Numbered from the stretch's first letter, positions 1-11,664 are shown. The stretch is DNA of 64,000 nucleotides from an uncultured SAR86 cluster bacterium (GCA_902624425.1 CACNXK010000005.1:1-64000); one strand, 5' to 3'. The notes: generated from the letters alone by a model not told the origin. Numbers and translations: made by a program.

Positions 1-1599
1 GACTGGAAACCAAATGTTGCTAGCATTATAGAATATGCTGCAGATATTTATCCCGAGTCCGAAGTTGTTAGTAAATTAGTAAGCGGACAAGTACACAGAA
101 CTAACTATAAAGAAGTATGCGTTAGATCTAGAAAGTTGGCTTCAAAGCTCGTCAAAGACGGTTACAAACAGGGTGATGTGATTGCTACATTGGCTCTCAA
201 TACATTTAGACATTTAGAGGCATATTATGGTGTTTCAGGGATGGGTGCAGTTGTTCATACTCTTAATTTTAGATTACATCCAGAGCAAGCTGTTTATATT
301 ATTAATCATGCTGAGGATAAAGTAATTTTTGTTGAAGCGCCATTTGTTCCAATCTTAGAAGCTCTTCAAGAAAATCTAAGCACAGTTGAGAAATATATCG
401 TCTTTTGTGATAAACATGAAATGCCTGAGAGTACTCTAAAAAACTGCATTTCATATGAGGAATATATTGAGGATGGTGATGAAAATTTTGTATGGCCAGA
501 TCTGCCTGACAATGCAGCTTGTGGTCTGTGTTATACATCTGGAACAACAGGGAATCCAAAGGGAGTTTTATATTCACATAAATCAACTATTCTTCACGCA
601 ATTTCTGCTGCTGGACCAAAAGCCTTAAAAATTGAAGGTGATGATTCAGTGCTTATGGTTGTTCCCATGTTTCATGTAATGGCTTGGGGTGTTCCATACT
701 ACGGTGCAATTTATGGACTTAAAATCGTAATGCCAGGAATGGCTATGGATGGTGAATCTTTGTATAAAATGTGTGAAGAAGAAAAAGTTACATTAGCTTT
801 TGGAGTCCCCACTGTATGGATGCAACTTCTAGGATATTGTAGAGAAAATAATGTTGTTCTTGAATCGATGAATAGTACTGTAATAGGAGGTTCAGCAGTG
901 ACAGTTGCAATGATTAAAGAGTTTGATCAGGTGCATGGAGTAACCGTTCTCCAAGGATGGGGCATGACAGAGATGAGCCCACTTGGCACAACAAATTTTC
1001 CAACTCCAGAGATGAATGAAATGTCTGATGATGAAAAATATGCAATCCAGGTTAAGGCTGGAAAACCTGTGTTTGGTGTAGAGATGAAAATTGTTGATTC
1101 TGATGGCAATACTTTACCAAATGATGGAAAAGCATCAGGAAGTTTATTAGTTAGAGGTCCGTGGATTATAAAAAAATATTTTAAAGCAGAAGAGGATGCA
1201 GTAGATAAAGATGGTTGGTTTGATACTGGCGATATATCCTCTATAGATCCTGATGGATATATGACTATTGTAGATAGAGAAAAAGATGTCATTAAGTCAG
1301 GCGGCGAGTGGATTAGTTCAATTGATGTTGAAAATGCTGTAGCTAGCCATCCAGATGTTATGCAAACAGCTGTGGTAGGCATACCTCATCCAAAATGGGA
1401 TGAAAGGCCACTTTTATTTGTTGTTTCAAACTCTGGTAATGAGATTGAAAGAGAGGAACTTGACGAATTAATGCTGCAAAAGTTCGAAAAGTGGCAACTA
1501 CCTGACCAAGTGGTATTCTTAAAGGAATTGCCAATAGGAGCAACAGGAAAGGTTAAAAAGATAGATTTAAGAGAAGAGTATAAAGAACATTACATGTAG
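1..1599 (+). CDS. Acyl-CoA synthetase / AMP-dependent ligase, 5'-truncated by the window edge (frame 1 is open from base 1)
   Basis: AMP-binding motif YTSGTTGNPKGV, GWGMTEMSP, DGWFDTGDIS, C-terminal GKVKKIDLR; reading frame open from base 1. Confidence 0.93.
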   Translation, partial: DWKPNVASIIEYAADIYPESEVVSKLVSGQVHRTNYKEVCVRSRKLASKLVKDGYKQGDVIATLALNTFRHLEAYYGVSGMGAVVHTLNFRLHPEQAVYIINHAEDKVIFVEAPFVPILEALQENLSTVEKYIVFCDKHEMPESTLKNCISYEEYIEDGDENFVWPDLPDNAACGLCYTSGTTGNPKGVLYSHKSTILHAISAAGPKALKIEGDDSVLMVVPMFHVMAWGVPYYGAIYGLKIVMPGMAMDGESLYKMCEEEKVTLAFGVPTVWMQLLGYCRENNVVLESMNSTVIGGSAVTVAMIKEFDQVHGVTVLQGWGMTEMSPLGTTNFPTPEMNEMSDDEKYAIQVKAGKPVFGVEMKIVDSDGNTLPNDGKASGSLLVRGPWIIKKYFKAEEDAVDKDGWFDTGDISSIDPDGYMTIVDREKDVIKSGGEWISSIDVENAVASHPDVMQTAVVGIPHPKWDERPLLFVVSNSGNEIEREELDELMLQKFEKWQLPDQVVFLKELPIGATGKVKKIDLREEYKEHYM

Positions 1600-1608
1600 G
1601 AGAAAATT

Positions 1609-2067
1609 ATGCCGATGACATTTGTAAAACCTGAGGAGTTAGATAGTTATGTCGGAAAGTCACTTGAGCCCAGTGAGTGGCTTACTATTGATCAAGAAAG
1701 AATAAATAATTTTGCTGATGCCACAAATGATCATCAATTTATTCATGTCGATCCAGAGCAAGCTGAGCCAATATTTGGTTCAACTATAGCTCATGGTTTT
1801 TTAACCCTCTCTCTTACATCGGGTATGGGAGAGGAAAATGCATTGGTTGTTGAGGGTTCAAAAATGAGTTTGAACTACGGACTTGATAAAATAAGATTCC
1901 TTGCTCCTGTTCCTGTGAATTCCAGAATAAGGATGCATTCTAAAATTGTAGATGTTAATGAAAAAAATCCAGGCCAGTTTCTTATAAAAAGTGAAGTAAC
2001 CATGGAGCTAGAAGGCTCTGAAAAGCCTGCATTTATTGCTGAACAGTTAGGGCTTTGGGTAACTTAG
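1609..2067 (+). CDS. MaoC-like (R)-specific enoyl-CoA hydratase
   Basis: NDHQFIHVDPEQA...STIAHGFLTLSL hot-dog/MaoC hydratase motif. Confidence 0.88.
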   Translation: MPMTFVKPEELDSYVGKSLEPSEWLTIDQERINNFADATNDHQFIHVDPEQAEPIFGSTIAHGFLTLSLTSGMGEENALVVEGSKMSLNYGLDKIRFLAPVPVNSRIRMHSKIVDVNEKNPGQFLIKSEVTMELEGSEKPAFIAEQLGLWVT

Positions 2068-2073
2068 GATCCT

Positions 2074-3501
2074 CTAACTAAGCAGTTTCTTCAAAATATC
2101 ATTTACACTTTTAGGATTTGCCTTTCCTTGAGTTTCTTTCATCACTTGACCAACAAAAAAACCAAATAGTTTATCCTTACCGCCTTTGAAGGCAGCAACT
2201 TGATCTGGGTTAGCTTCAAGGATTTTTTGGGCAACATCCTGAATAATTGATTCATCTTGAATCTGTACTAAGCCCTGATTTTTAATAATCTCATCGGCAT
2301 CTTTGCCAGAATCCCAAATATCAGCAAGAACAGTTTTGGCAATCTTTTTTGATATAGTTCCATCAGATATTCTCTTAAGCAAAGTATTAAAATTATCACT
2401 CGAAAGGTTAGATTCATTAATCTTTATATTATCTTTATTTAATAGAGAACCTATCTCTCCAACTAGAAGATTTGCTGCAAGCTTAGGATCACTTTCAGAA
2501 TCAACTGCAAGCTCAAAGAAAATTGAAAGCTCTCTTGATGAAGAAACTATTTGAGCCTCATTTTCGTCTATTTTAAGCTCTGAAATATATCTCTTTGATT
2601 TTTCATTAGGAAGTTCAGGGAAAGAATCTTTAATTTCATCCATTTCGTCATCAGAGATTATTACTGGAAGAAGGTCAGGATCAGGAAAATATCTATAATC
2701 ATTTGCAAATTCTTTTGATCTCATAGGCCTTGTTTCATCCTTAAGACTGTCATAAAGCCTTGTTTCTTGGATAACTTTATCGCCGTTTTCAAGAACTTTT
2801 ATTTGCCTTTTAATTTCAAAATTTATTGCTTTCTCGATGAACTTGAATGAATTAATATTTTTAATTTCAGTTCTTGTACCTAATTCTGAATCACCAACTT
2901 TTCTTATTGAAACATTTGCATCACATCTTAATGATCCCTGTGACATGTCTCCATCGCATACGTCCAGAAATGTAACAAGCTGATGTAGAGCCTTCATATA
3001 AGATACAGCTTCCTTTGCACTAGATATTTCAGGCTCAGAAACAATTTCAAGTAAGGGAGTTCCTGCTCTATTCAAGTCAATAACAGATTTATCAGGATAT
3101 GCATCGTGTATTGATTTACCTGCATCTTCTTCTAGATGAGCCCTTGTAATATTTATTGTTTTTATGTTCCCATCGACATTAATTTCGATTGATCCACCCT
3201 CAACAATAGGCTGAGTCATTTGAGTTATTTGATATCCTTTTGGAAGATCAGGATAAAAGTAATTTTTTCTATCAAAAGTAGACTCTTGATTTATATCCGC
3301 ATTAATCGCTAATCCAAATGTTATTGCCTTTTTAAACGCATCTTTATTTACAACAGGTAAAACTCCAGGTAAACCCAAATCAACTAAATCTACTTGAGTA
3401 TTGGGCTCTGAACCAAATTTTGTGGATGCACTCGAAAAAAGTTTTGTACTTGTCGAAAGTTGAGCATGAACTTCTAGACCAATTACTGTTTCCCAACTCA
3501 T
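2074..3501 (-). CDS. gatB: Asp-tRNA(Asn)/Glu-tRNA(Gln) amidotransferase subunit B
   Basis: [37 protein letters not shown] motifs; adjacent gatA and gatC. Confidence 0.98.
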   Translation of the reverse strand: MSWETVIGLEVHAQLSTSTKLFSSASTKFGSEPNTQVDLVDLGLPGVLPVVNKDAFKKAITFGLAINADINQESTFDRKNYFYPDLPKGYQITQMTQPIVEGGSIEINVDGNIKTINITRAHLEEDAGKSIHDAYPDKSVIDLNRAGTPLLEIVSEPEISSAKEAVSYMKALHQLVTFLDVCDGDMSQGSLRCDANVSIRKVGDSELGTRTEIKNINSFKFIEKAINFEIKRQIKVLENGDKVIQETRLYDSLKDETRPMRSKEFANDYRYFPDPDLLPVIISDDEMDEIKDSFPELPNEKSKRYISELKIDENEAQIVSSSRELSIFFELAVDSESDPKLAANLLVGEIGSLLNKDNIKINESNLSSDNFNTLLKRISDGTISKKIAKTVLADIWDSGKDADEIIKNQGLVQIQDESIIQDVAQKILEANPDQVAAFKGGKDKLFGFFVGQVMKETQGKANPKSVNDILKKLLS

Positions 3502-4949
3502 GAGTTATCTCCAAAATCTGGATTTCTTATGTGCCAATCAGTATTTTTTTGATACTGATGAGCAAAATTTAATATTTCAGACTCCTCAAGATAATTACCA
3601 ATAAGCTGAAGACCTATTGGAAGATTCTTTGAAAAACCATGAGGTATGGACATTGCTGGAACACCAGCTAGATTTGAAGATATTGTAAATAAATCTTCAA
3701 GGTACATTTCAATCGGATCTTCCGTTTTTGATCCAATTTTAAAAGCAGAGCTTGGCGATGAAGGAGACATTATCACATCCACTTCACTAAAAGCTTTTAC
3801 AAAATCATTTTTAATCATTCTCCTAGATTGCTGAGCCTTCTTATAGTATGCATCATAGAAACCAGCAGATAATACATATGTTCCTATAAGAATTCTTCTT
3901 TTTACTTCATCACCAAAACCCTCAGATCTTGATTTTATATAAAGGTCCTCCAAGTCATTTACATTTTCAGCCCTATATCCATATTTAACCCCATCAAACC
4001 TAGATAGATTAGATGAACATTCAGCTGGTGCTACGACATAATAAGTTGGAACAGATAATTTTATATTTGGCATGGAAACTTCAACGAAATTAGCTCCCAA
4101 TGATTCAAATATTTTTTTTGATTGTTCAAAAGAATCTTGAACTTCTTTGCTAAGATTTGAAATATCAAATTCTTTAACAATACCAATCTTTTTACCTTTA
4201 AGATCATTATTAATATTTTCTAGATAGTTTTCTTTATCGTTGCTTAACGAAGTTGAATCTTTTTCATCATGACTGCAAATATGGTTCAGCAAAAGCGCAC
4301 AGTCCTCAGCATTTCTTGCAAAAGCACCTGCCTGATCAAGACTGGAAGCAAAAGCAATCATTCCCCACCTAGAAGCTCTGCCATATGTTGGTTTAATACC
4401 TGTTATTCCGCACAATGCTGCTGGCTGCCTTATAGATCCACCTGTATCAGTTCCAGTTGCTGCACAAACTAAACCTTCAGCAACTGCTGCTGCTGACCCA
4501 CCTGAACTTCCTCCTGGAACTCTTTCAAGATCCCATGGATTCTTCACTGCTCCAAAATAACTAGTCTCATTTGAAGACCCCATTGCAAACTCATCCATAT
4601 TTGTTTTGCCAACACATATGCTTCCAGCTTTTGAGAGATTTTCTACGACTGTGGCATTATATGGTGGTATAAAATTCTCCAAAATTCTAGAGCCGCATGT
4701 AGTTCTTAAATTTTTTGTACAAAATAAATCTTTTTGAGCAATTGGTAATCCCGCAAGGTCGCCTTCGCATTCTCCTTGATCAAACTCTTTCGCTTTAGTT
4801 AAGGCAACCTCTTCATTTAGCGTTATAAATGAATTTGTTTTGCTAGATGATATATTTTTGAAGGTTTCTTCTACCAATTCAAAAGAAGAAATATCTTTTT
4901 TTTCTAAAAGTTCTTTAAGCTCAGATAATGTTTTATATTTAATGCTCAT
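3498..4949 (-). CDS. gatA: Asp/Glu-tRNA amidotransferase subunit A
   Basis: Amidase signature [15 protein letters not shown]...[16 protein letters not shown]. Confidence 0.98.
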   Translation of the reverse strand: MSIKYKTLSELKELLEKKDISSFELVEETFKNISSSKTNSFITLNEEVALTKAKEFDQGECEGDLAGLPIAQKDLFCTKNLRTTCGSRILENFIPPYNATVVENLSKAGSICVGKTNMDEFAMGSSNETSYFGAVKNPWDLERVPGGSSGGSAAAVAEGLVCAATGTDTGGSIRQPAALCGITGIKPTYGRASRWGMIAFASSLDQAGAFARNAEDCALLLNHICSHDEKDSTSLSNDKENYLENINNDLKGKKIGIVKEFDISNLSKEVQDSFEQSKKIFESLGANFVEVSMPNIKLSVPTYYVVAPAECSSNLSRFDGVKYGYRAENVNDLEDLYIKSRSEGFGDEVKRRILIGTYVLSAGFYDAYYKKAQQSRRMIKNDFVKAFSEVDVIMSPSSPSSAFKIGSKTEDPIEMYLEDLFTISSNLAGVPAMSIPHGFSKNLPIGLQLIGNYLEESEILNFAHQYQKNTDWHIRNPDFGDNS

Positions 4950-5227
4950 TCAACAACTTTGGGGACTATAAAATAATCTTGATCAGACTGAGGTGAGTTT
5001 TCAAGAAATACCTCTTTTCTATCCTTAGAATTCACAAAGTCTTTACGTTTTGGTGCTGTCTTCTCAAGCGGGTTAGCAAGCGGAGTTACATCGTCTGTAT
5101 TTATATCTTGAAGCTCATCAACAAAATTTATTATATTTTCAAGATCTTTAGTTATTTTGTCTTTTTTATCTTTATCCAGCTTTAGTCTTGCTAAATAAGA
5201 GATAGTTTCAACTGTTTTATTGTCCAT
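4946..5227 (-). CDS. gatC: Asp/Glu-tRNA amidotransferase subunit C
   Basis: Small ORF heading gat[12 protein letters not shown]...; FIVPKVVE C-terminus. Confidence 0.93.
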   Translation of the reverse strand: MDNKTVETISYLARLKLDKDKKDKITKDLENIINFVDELQDINTDDVTPLANPLEKTAPKRKDFVNSKDRKEVFLENSPQSDQDYFIVPKVVE

Positions 5228-5247
5228 ATATAGGATATTATATTAAA

Positions 5248-5273
5248 GTTGCGAGATGTTAACCTAACGCAAC
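5248..5273. promoter_or_regulatory. Nested dyad-symmetric element GTTGCG-AGAT-GTTAAC-CTAA-CGCAAC in the gatC/mreB divergent intergenic region
   Basis: Outer arms (5248-5253/5268-5273) and inner GTTAAC (5258-5263) share the same centre. Confidence 0.4.
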
Positions 5274-5301
5274 ATAATTTTATATATTTTTGAGGTAATT
5301 T

Positions 5302-6351
5302 GTGGAATTTAATTTATTCAAAGCTGCAAGAGGCTTATTTTCTAACGATTTATCGATTGATCTTGGAACTGCTAACACCCTTATCTATACGAAAGATGTA
5401 GGTATTGTGCTCAATGAGCCCTCAGTCGTCGCAATAAGGGAATCTAGAGGTCAAAAAACAGTTGTTGCAGTTGGGGCTGAAGCTAAGAAAATGCTAGGAA
5501 GGACCCCTGGAAATATTACTGCAATAAGACCTTTAATGGATGGTGTTATTGCAGACTTCCAAGTAACTGAGAAAATGCTTCAGCATTTTATTGCTACTGT
5601 TCACGAGCAGAGGTTCATTAAACCCAGCCCAAGAATATTAGTTTGTGTACCATGTAGGTCTACTCAGGTTGAAAGAAGGGCTATAAGGGAATCTGTTCTT
5701 GGAGCAGGTGCTAGAGATGTAAAGCTAATCGAAGAACCAATGGCTGCTGCTATTGGTGCAGGACTTCCTGTTGAAGAAGCTAGCGGAAGTATGGTTATTG
5801 ATATCGGCGGCGGTACTTCAGAAATTGCAATACTTGCATTGAATGGTGTAGTTTACGCGGAGTCTGTAAAAATTGGTGGTGATAAGATGGATGAAGCAAT
5901 CGTTTCATACATAAGAAGAAATTATGGTTGTGTAATTGGAGAATCTACTGCTGAAAAAATAAAACAAACTATTGGATGCGCATCAGAAGATTCAGAAAAA
6001 CAAGAAATGATGGTTACAGGTAGAAATTTAGCTGAAGGCATACCAGAAACATTCAGTCTCTCAAGTGATCATGTATATGATGCAATGAAAGATCCTCTTA
6101 ATGGAATTGTTCGAGGGATTAGAGATGCCCTAGAGCTTTCACCACCTGAGCTTTCAGCTGATATTGCGGAAAGAGGGATTGTACTCACTGGAGGCGGAGC
6201 TCTATTAAGAGATTTAGATAGATTGATATCTTCTCAAACTGGAATACCAGTCATTATTGCTGAAGATCCTCTTACGTGTGTTGCTCGTGGTGGCGGCCAA
6301 GCATTAGAAATTATAGATAAATACAACATAGATCTATTATCAACTGAGTAG
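5302..6351 (+). CDS. mreB: Rod shape-determining actin homolog MreB (GTG start)
   Basis: [37 protein letters not shown]. Confidence 0.98.
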   Translation: MEFNLFKAARGLFSNDLSIDLGTANTLIYTKDVGIVLNEPSVVAIRESRGQKTVVAVGAEAKKMLGRTPGNITAIRPLMDGVIADFQVTEKMLQHFIATVHEQRFIKPSPRILVCVPCRSTQVERRAIRESVLGAGARDVKLIEEPMAAAIGAGLPVEEASGSMVIDIGGGTSEIAILALNGVVYAESVKIGGDKMDEAIVSYIRRNYGCVIGESTAEKIKQTIGCASEDSEKQEMMVTGRNLAEGIPETFSLSSDHVYDAMKDPLNGIVRGIRDALELSPPELSADIAERGIVLTGGGALLRDLDRLISSQTGIPVIIAEDPLTCVARGGGQALEIIDKYNIDLLSTE

Positions 6352-6352
6352 T

Positions 6353-7174
6353 ATGGCAAGATTGCCTGATAAATCATCAAGATTTATATTGATATCAGTA
6401 TTTGTTTTTTGCTCTTCTTTTTTGTTTCTAGATTTCAGATTTAATACTTTCAAACCAATAAAAGACTTTTATAACTCTAGTTCTATATTTATAAAAGTAT
6501 TTTCTAAGCAAGTTATCTTTTCACCTATATACAATTCAGTTTCAAGCATCGTAAATTCAAGAAATATCAAGGAAGAGAACGAAGAATTAAAAGCAGAATT
6601 AAATTATCAACTGATAAAGAATTACATAGTTTCTAACAAATCAATTGTAAACAGGAATATTTTCTTTGGTGAAGTTGATATTGAAAAAATAAACTCTGTA
6701 TTGATCCCTTCCAAAGTAGTGAGTTTCGATGTTAATCAATACTTTTGCTGTGACAAACATAGAATCTTTTTAAGGCCAGAAATAGATGATGATGTTAATT
6801 CGTTCAAGGTGCTTATCAATTCAGAGGGCATAATAGGTCAAACTATAAAAATTAATAAGAATTTATTCGAAGCTATTTTATTGAGCGACAAAGATCACAT
6901 TATTCCAATTCAGGACGAAAATAATTTTTATTGCGAAGCAAAAGGATTAGGAGTACCAAAAAAAATATTCTGTGATATTGATTTAACACTTGGGGTTAAT
7001 TCTTTTGAAGAAAATCAAAAGTTTCTTTCATCTGGGCTAGGAGGAATATTTCCTAAAGGAGTGGAAATCGGAAATATTTCTGAAATAAAAGAATTATCAG
7101 ATAGAGAAGTTAGACTCATAATAGAACTAAATGCAGATCCATTGTCATCAAACTTTTTTGGAGTTCTAAAATAA
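6353..7174 (+). CDS. mreC: Rod shape-determining protein MreC
   Basis: N-terminal TM, coiled coil, SEGIIGQ, position after mreB. Confidence 0.92.
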   Translation: MARLPDKSSRFILISVFVFCSSFLFLDFRFNTFKPIKDFYNSSSIFIKVFSKQVIFSPIYNSVSSIVNSRNIKEENEELKAELNYQLIKNYIVSNKSIVNRNIFFGEVDIEKINSVLIPSKVVSFDVNQYFCCDKHRIFLRPEIDDDVNSFKVLINSEGIIGQTIKINKNLFEAILLSDKDHIIPIQDENNFYCEAKGLGVPKKIFCDIDLTLGVNSFEENQKFLSSGLGGIFPKGVEIGNISEIKELSDREVRLIIELNADPLSSNFFGVLK

Positions 7175-7647
7175 TGAAATTATCTGAATTTGTCTATTTG
7201 ACAATCATTTTCATACTTTTCAGTACTATTGATCTAAAAGTTAATGCATTTTTATTTGATTATTTAATAATTTCTAACTTTACATACTTATTCCTTTGCT
7301 ATTTATCTTTTAGAAATCCACAAAAGATTAATTCCTTCTTCGGTGCCTATATTGGTTTTATGATAGATCTTCATCAAAATATATTTTTTGGACTGCATGC
7401 TTCCTTATTTACATTGACGATCCTTATTATTAACTATAACTATTTCAGGTTAAGAATGTTTTCAGCACTGCAAATTACAATTGCCTTTAGTTTTTTTGTT
7501 GGCTTTTTCGTTGGCTTTAAGAGTATTTTACTTGCCACAATGAATTTTCAGTATTTAGTGGTTTTTTTGAGTTTCTTTTTTGCATTCATTTCGTATCTTT
7601 TAATACCAAGCATAGGAAAATTTCTAATTCAAAAAACAAATATTTAA
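7174..7647 (+). CDS. mreD: Rod shape-determining protein MreD
   Basis: Hydrophobic 157-aa protein, position after mreC. Confidence 0.85.
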   Translation: MKLSEFVYLTIIFILFSTIDLKVNAFLFDYLIISNFTYLFLCYLSFRNPQKINSFFGAYIGFMIDLHQNIFFGLHASLFTLTILIINYNYFRLRMFSALQITIAFSFFVGFFVGFKSILLATMNFQYLVVFLSFFFAFISYLLIPSIGKFLIQKTNI

Positions 7648-7650
7648 AAG

Positions 7651-9612
7651 ATGAATAATTCACTGGCATTAAGAATATTATTAATTATATTCACACCTCT
7701 TTTGGCCATTACATTATCGTATTTCTTATTCCTTTCAAAGCCAGATGTTTTTTCTAAAATCTTTGAAAGATATCAATATCAAGATTACTCCTTTAGCTTC
7801 GATGAGATTTCTACTAATAAGAATCCCTTATATCCTGAAATAATTTTTAAATACGCATCCCTTCAGAGTGAAACTAAAAATATTAAAATCAATGAGATTA
7901 AGATTGGTTTAAATCTTTTAGGATATTTTTTTGATAGTTACCAAAGAATTAATTATTTAAAAATAAATGCATCCCAAATTTTAACTGAAGACTATACATC
8001 TCTTCTCCCCAAAAATTCAGAAGATTTAAAAAATACTCTGTCAGGTCTTATAAGTGAAGGAAAAATAGAAGAACTTTTTTTTGAGTATATTGATGGAACT
8101 GAAATAAGAATAAATAATGAACTTCTACTTTCTGATATAGCCCTCAATATTGGAGCTGAAAGAATCCTTAATGCAGATAAGGCTTATGTAACAGCTAATT
8201 CAGAAGAAGTTAAAATAATACTAGAGAAAGGTTCTTATGAGAGTCTTCCTTTTGAAAAGATCTCTGGATTATTTGATATAAATTTAGGGGAGTTGAAATA
8301 TATTTCCTATCATAACTCTATCAATGAATATGCCGAAGACATTCTTCCATTAGGCGTACTAAATTTTAAAAATGATATACAACTATTCACATCTGGTTTC
8401 GTTAACTTTAAGAATAATAAAAATAAAAACTTTGGTTTTATAAGCTTCCAAGATCTATCAGAAATTAAATATCTCGAGGACGGATTTAAAGTTAAAACTG
8501 ACATATATATAGAGGACTTCAGTAATGTTTTCTCTCAAAATTTCATTTCTTTTAATGATCTTTCAATGAATCTTTACTTGTCAGGAAATGAAATTCAAAA
8601 ATCATCCAGTATTAATTTCTTTACAGATTCTAAATCCGGTGTCGATCTCTCAGGATCTTTTAATGATGGAAATTTGCTATTAAATTTTAATAGTGAAAAT
8701 CTCAAAGGATCACTAGCAAGAGATAAATCAAGTTTTTTCAGAGTTGACCTTTATGATTCAAACATAGATTTTGATTTTGGGGAATCAGAGGAAGAAGCTT
8801 TCATACTGCCAAATTTAAAGTTTAGAGTTACTGGAAAGAATATAATTTTTAATGGAGCAAAATTTGACTCCATAGATTTTTATTACCTAAAAAACGGTGA
8901 AGTCCTGACGTTAAATAATATTAATATAGAAAGTGATTTTCTTAAGATTTCTGATTATGAAAATGAACCAGCATATTTTTCAATTAATACCACTCAAGAT
9001 TTCTATAAAATAAAAGGTTCTTATGAGTTTAATGATCTTAAGAACTCATTACAGCTTCAAAATTTCCCTCCTATTGATTATCTAAGATCAAATATAAATA
9101 TTCAGTGGAATAATCTCTTAGAATTAAGAAATATTGAAGGTAACCTAGATTTTCTTGCAAAAGATTTTCAAATTAATCAAGACAATCCTAACTCTGCTTT
9201 ACTAAATTTAGTTGGGTTATTAAATATTCAGTCTTTTTTTGACGGGTATGATGGCTCATCAACAGATGAATACATAAAGTTTAGAAGAGGAAGTGGGAGC
9301 ATTATTTTTTCAAAAAAATATGGAAGAATTGTTGATGAATTTTCATTTGAAGCTGATTTTGGCAGCATGGATTGGAATGGATTTATTATTAAAGATGATT
9401 CCGGTTTCTTTAAAGAACTAGACTTGGAGCTTTCATTGAGGCTAAATTTACAAGAAAATATTCCTTGGTATGCAGCTATTTTTGGAGGTATTGGAATGGC
9501 TGCAGGAACAGCTATTATCGGAAATGTTTTTGAGGAACAATTAGAGGAAATATCAACAATAGAATATAAAGTCAATGGAGCTCTAAATTCACCTGACCTT
9601 GATAGATTATAA
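7651..9612 (+). CDS. YhdP/AsmA-like envelope protein, shortened (653 aa)
   Basis: YhdP-type C-terminus (ALLNLVGLLNIQSF..., IPWYAAIFGGIGMAAGTAIIGNVFEEQLEEISTIEYKVNGALNSPDL); position downstream of mreD. Confidence 0.75.
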   Translation: MNNSLALRILLIIFTPLLAITLSYFLFLSKPDVFSKIFERYQYQDYSFSFDEISTNKNPLYPEIIFKYASLQSETKNIKINEIKIGLNLLGYFFDSYQRINYLKINASQILTEDYTSLLPKNSEDLKNTLSGLISEGKIEELFFEYIDGTEIRINNELLLSDIALNIGAERILNADKAYVTANSEEVKIILEKGSYESLPFEKISGLFDINLGELKYISYHNSINEYAEDILPLGVLNFKNDIQLFTSGFVNFKNNKNKNFGFISFQDLSEIKYLEDGFKVKTDIYIEDFSNVFSQNFISFNDLSMNLYLSGNEIQKSSSINFFTDSKSGVDLSGSFNDGNLLLNFNSENLKGSLARDKSSFFRVDLYDSNIDFDFGESEEEAFILPNLKFRVTGKNIIFNGAKFDSIDFYYLKNGEVLTLNNINIESDFLKISDYENEPAYFSINTTQDFYKIKGSYEFNDLKNSLQLQNFPPIDYLRSNINIQWNNLLELRNIEGNLDFLAKDFQINQDNPNSALLNLVGLLNIQSFFDGYDGSSTDEYIKFRRGSGSIIFSKKYGRIVDEFSFEADFGSMDWNGFIIKDDSGFFKELDLELSLRLNLQENIPWYAAIFGGIGMAAGTAIIGNVFEEQLEEISTIEYKVNGALNSPDLDRL

Positions 9613-10944
9613 AAGGAATATTGTTGCGAGCCCGAGGAATGAAACAAATCCTACGACATCAGTCACAGTAGTGACTATAACACTCCCAGCAATAGCAGGA
9701 TCCTGATTAAGTCTTCTTAAGATAATAGGTACAAATACTCCTGCAAAAACTGAGCTCAACAAATTAATTATCATTGCTGCAGCAATTAACAAAGCAAGAA
9801 GTAATTGATTAAACCAAAGATATGTAACTAAACTAATTATAAGAGATAAAACAATTCCGTTCAGTATTGATACTGCAAGCTCCCTTTTAAAAAGCCAACC
9901 AAGATTGGAGTTCGAGATTTGTTCTAAAGTAAGACCCCTTAAAACAATAGTTAAAGTTTGAGTCGCTGCAACTCCACCCATACTGGCAACTATCGGCATT
10001 AAAACTGCAAGATATACCACTTTTTCAATAGCATCCTGAAAAATATTTATGGCCAAAGCAGCAACAAATGCTGTAATAAGATTTAATCCTAACCAAATAA
10101 TTCTTCGTCTTGCGGCTCTCGCTGGAGGCGAAAAAGTATCCTCAGCAATACCAGCCATGCTCAAAAAATTTTGATCAGCATCTTCAATAATTACATCAAC
10201 TACATCATCGATTGTGATTCTCCCTATGAGCTCATTTTTATCATTAATAACTGCAGCAGAAATTAAATCATTTTGTTCAAAAAATCTTGATACTTCTTTA
10301 TCAGACTCATTTACCTTGAAAGAGTGTGGCTCGGTATCCATAACATCAGATACCTTAAGATTTGGATCAGAGGATATAATCTTAGAAACTTTAAGTTCAC
10401 CAATAAAATTATTATTTTTTGAAACAACAAATAACTTATCAGTATTTTTAGGAATGCTGCCAACTGATCTCAAATACTCAAGAACTAAATGGAGAGTTGA
10501 ATCTTTTTGAACGCTGATAATATCATTATTAAGTAAGCCACCAGCTGAATCTTCGGGATATTCCAAAACTATTTCAACTCTTTGTCTATCAATTTTAGAC
10601 ATCATTGATAAGAGCGAGCTTTTTCTTTGTTCAGGAAGGTTTTGAAGAATATCTACCATCTCATCAAGCTCAAGATTTTGAACTAAATCTAGCAATTCTT
10701 CGTTTGATATTTCGTGAAATAAATCTTGTTGTATCTCTTCACCAAGTTCACTTAAAACTTCGGCTTCATTTGATTTATCAATTATTGACCATATTACTTT
10801 TCGATGTTCTGAAGGAGTTGATTCTAAGCAATGAGCTATTTCATGTGAGTCCATTTTAGAGAGAATTTTTTGAACTTGTCCAAACTTATCCTCAGACTTT
10901 TCATTTAGAATTTCAAATATTCTTTCTTGATTGTTGGTTTCCAT
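9607..10944 (-). CDS. mgtE: Magnesium transporter MgtE
   Basis: MgtE N domain, CBS domains (YPEDSAGGLLNNDII), TM domain with GGVAATQTLTIVLRG. Confidence 0.96.
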   Translation of the reverse strand: METNNQERIFEILNEKSEDKFGQVQKILSKMDSHEIAHCLESTPSEHRKVIWSIIDKSNEAEVLSELGEEIQQDLFHEISNEELLDLVQNLELDEMVDILQNLPEQRKSSLLSMMSKIDRQRVEIVLEYPEDSAGGLLNNDIISVQKDSTLHLVLEYLRSVGSIPKNTDKLFVVSKNNNFIGELKVSKIISSDPNLKVSDVMDTEPHSFKVNESDKEVSRFFEQNDLISAAVINDKNELIGRITIDDVVDVIIEDADQNFLSMAGIAEDTFSPPARAARRRIIWLGLNLITAFVAALAINIFQDAIEKVVYLAVLMPIVASMGGVAATQTLTIVLRGLTLEQISNSNLGWLFKRELAVSILNGIVLSLIISLVTYLWFNQLLLALLIAAAMIINLLSSVFAGVFVPIILRRLNQDPAIAGSVIVTTVTDVVGFVSFLGLATIFLL

Positions 10945-11663
10945 TAATCAAAAACCCTACCAAAGTACTCCTCTTTAATTAAAGAACTATTGATCAGATA
11001 ATTTTTTTCGCCTTTATCAAGTATTCTTCCATCTTTTATAACTATGGAATAATCACAAATATCAATGGTTTCTCTCAGATTATGGTCAGTAATTAAGATG
11101 CTTATACCTTTCTCTGAGAGCCTCTGTAGTACATTCTTTATATCTTCAATAGCCAAAGGATCTATTCCAGCAAATGGCTCATCTAAAAGAATTAACTTAG
11201 GTTTTGAAGCCAGACATCTTGCAATTTCAACTTTTCGTCTTTGTCCGCCAGATAAAACATATCCTAATGAATCTTCAATATCCATCAAACCAAATTCTTT
11301 TAGAGTTTGTGTATAGAAACTTTTGAGTTCTTCACTGTCCAAGAAATTCTTCTCGGCAACACCTAAGATATTTGATTTTACTGAAAGATTTCTAAATACA
11401 GATGGCTCTTGTGGAAGATAGCTCATTCCAACTGCTGCTCTTGAATGAGGAGGCATCTTTGTTATCTCTTTATCTTGAAGAAAAACTTTTCCACTATCTA
11501 CTTTTATTAAGCCTAAAATTGAATAAAAGGTGGTTGTTTTTCCAGCCCCATTTGGACCCAAAAGCCCAACAATCTGACCTTTAGCTATATCAAATGAAAT
11601 ATCATCAATTATTAGATTGTTTTTAATTGATTTTGATAGATTTTTTACACTTAGAACACTCAT
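10944..11663 (-). CDS. lptB: LPS export ABC transporter ATP-binding protein
   Basis: Walker A GPNGAGKTT, LSGGQRRKVEIARCL, Walker B ILLDEPFAGIDP; adjacent lptA. Confidence 0.96.
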   Translation of the reverse strand: MSVLSVKNLSKSIKNNLIIDDISFDIAKGQIVGLLGPNGAGKTTTFYSILGLIKVDSGKVFLQDKEITKMPPHSRAAVGMSYLPQEPSVFRNLSVKSNILGVAEKNFLDSEELKSFYTQTLKEFGLMDIEDSLGYVLSGGQRRKVEIARCLASKPKLILLDEPFAGIDPLAIEDIKNVLQRLSEKGISILITDHNLRETIDICDYSIVIKDGRILDKGEKNYLINSSLIKEEYFGRVFD

Positions 11664-11664
11664 A

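Noticed and set aside
927-1382. 151-aa minus-strand ORF
   Set aside because: Lies wholly antisense inside the acyl-CoA synthetase gene; composition looks like a reverse-frame shadow of AT-rich coding DNA.
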